The notes beneath the pieces are model-generated. The model saw nothing but the letters and a program-made list of their open reading frames with translations. It did no database searches and was not told the DNA's origin. The position numbers and the translations under genes are program-made. 13,556 nucleotides of DNA from Humisphaera sp. (GTDB lineage Bacteria > Planctomycetota > Phycisphaerae > Tepidisphaerales > Tepidisphaeraceae), in contig JANXVV010000342.1 of assembly GCA_025351525.1 (NCBI GenBank), forward strand, positions 1 to 13,556, in the 5' to 3' direction. Below are positions 13,527 to 13,556 of the stretch, one piece after another (positions within the stretch are counted from its first letter, which is position 1; every line of letters starts with the position of its first letter).

Positions 13527-13551
13527 TTTAGCGGCTGTGCCGAAGGCACGC
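13527..13551. repeat. hairpin repeat at the window end, possible REP-like half or terminator
   Basis: TTTAGC followed by GGCTGTGCC-GAA-GGCACGC forms a hairpin about 45 bases after hemQ, with core GTGCC (13537-13541) and GGCAC (13545-13549), and GCGTTTT behind it. The TTTAGC foot and GCG end resemble the arms of the 12567 element. Because the window ends here, an intrinsic terminator and the left half of a longer inverted pair cannot be told apart. Confidence 0.45.
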
Positions 13552-13556
13552 GTTTT

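Noticed and set aside
1..13556. A new defence, toxin-antitoxin, retron or prophage system
   Set aside because: No reverse transcriptase, nuclease, toxin pair, integrase or phage gene is visible; the genes are metabolic, regulatory or secreted, and only the repeats are out of the ordinary.
1..13556. tRNA, rRNA or riboswitch
   Set aside because: I saw no tRNA-like cloverleaf, rRNA segment or known riboswitch core on either strand by reading; a covariance-model scan was not possible.

Overview
The window (about 60% GC by eye) looks like a chromosomal segment of a Planctomycetota bacterium, possibly Phycisphaerae. This rests on a secreted PQQ-like beta-propeller protein starting DWPKWRGPNGDGIS, a PEP-CTERM-anchored protease, genes that often lack a Shine-Dalgarno site, and spacers full of short palindromic and 7-bp repeats. 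The phylum is an inference from these traits; no rRNA or marker gene is present.

Layout. 1-1248 (+): the 3' part of a PQQ-like repeat protein, cut by the window edge. 1280-1383: a paired REP-like palindrome. 1404-1976 (+): an ECF sigma factor whose stop codon directly abuts the stop of the convergent lutC; a five-codon, well-ribosome-bound start overlapping the sigma stop may be the remnant of a lost anti-sigma gene. 5912-1977 (-): the L-lactate oxidation genes lutA, lutB and lutC. lutA and lutB are separated by 987 bp without a gene, packed with nested inverted repeats, a 21-bp tandem repeat and 7-bp repeats; lutB and lutC are separated by an inverted array of 7-bp units. 5992-8403 (+): a cytoplasmic GH78 alpha-L-rhamnosidase, divergent from lutA and probably starting at TTG. 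8608-9588 (+): an exported trypsin-like serine protease with a PEP-CTERM tail. 9737-10534 (-): a class I SAM methyltransferase. 10535-10979: a spacer with the second copy of the REP pair and a 10-bp tandem repeat. 10980-12547 (+): a PhnP-like metallo-beta-lactamase-fold hydrolase and a second SAM methyltransferase, overlapping by ATGA. 12567-12649: a long near-perfect inverted repeat. 12727-13491 (+): a HemQ/ChdC-type coproheme decarboxylase. The last 30 bases carry a hairpin related in layout to the 12567 element.

How the genes work together. The clearest functional unit is lutABC with the divergent rhamnosidase: rhamnose breakdown yields L-lactaldehyde, which can become L-lactate, the substrate of LutABC. 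The shared 79-bp control region carries a 13-bp palindrome where an operator could sit. The other genes look like ordinary housekeeping or accessory genes. I see no defence island, CRISPR array, prophage, tRNA or rRNA. The unusual part of the window is its repeat landscape: at least two REP-like families and three 7-bp-period repeat families in the spacers.
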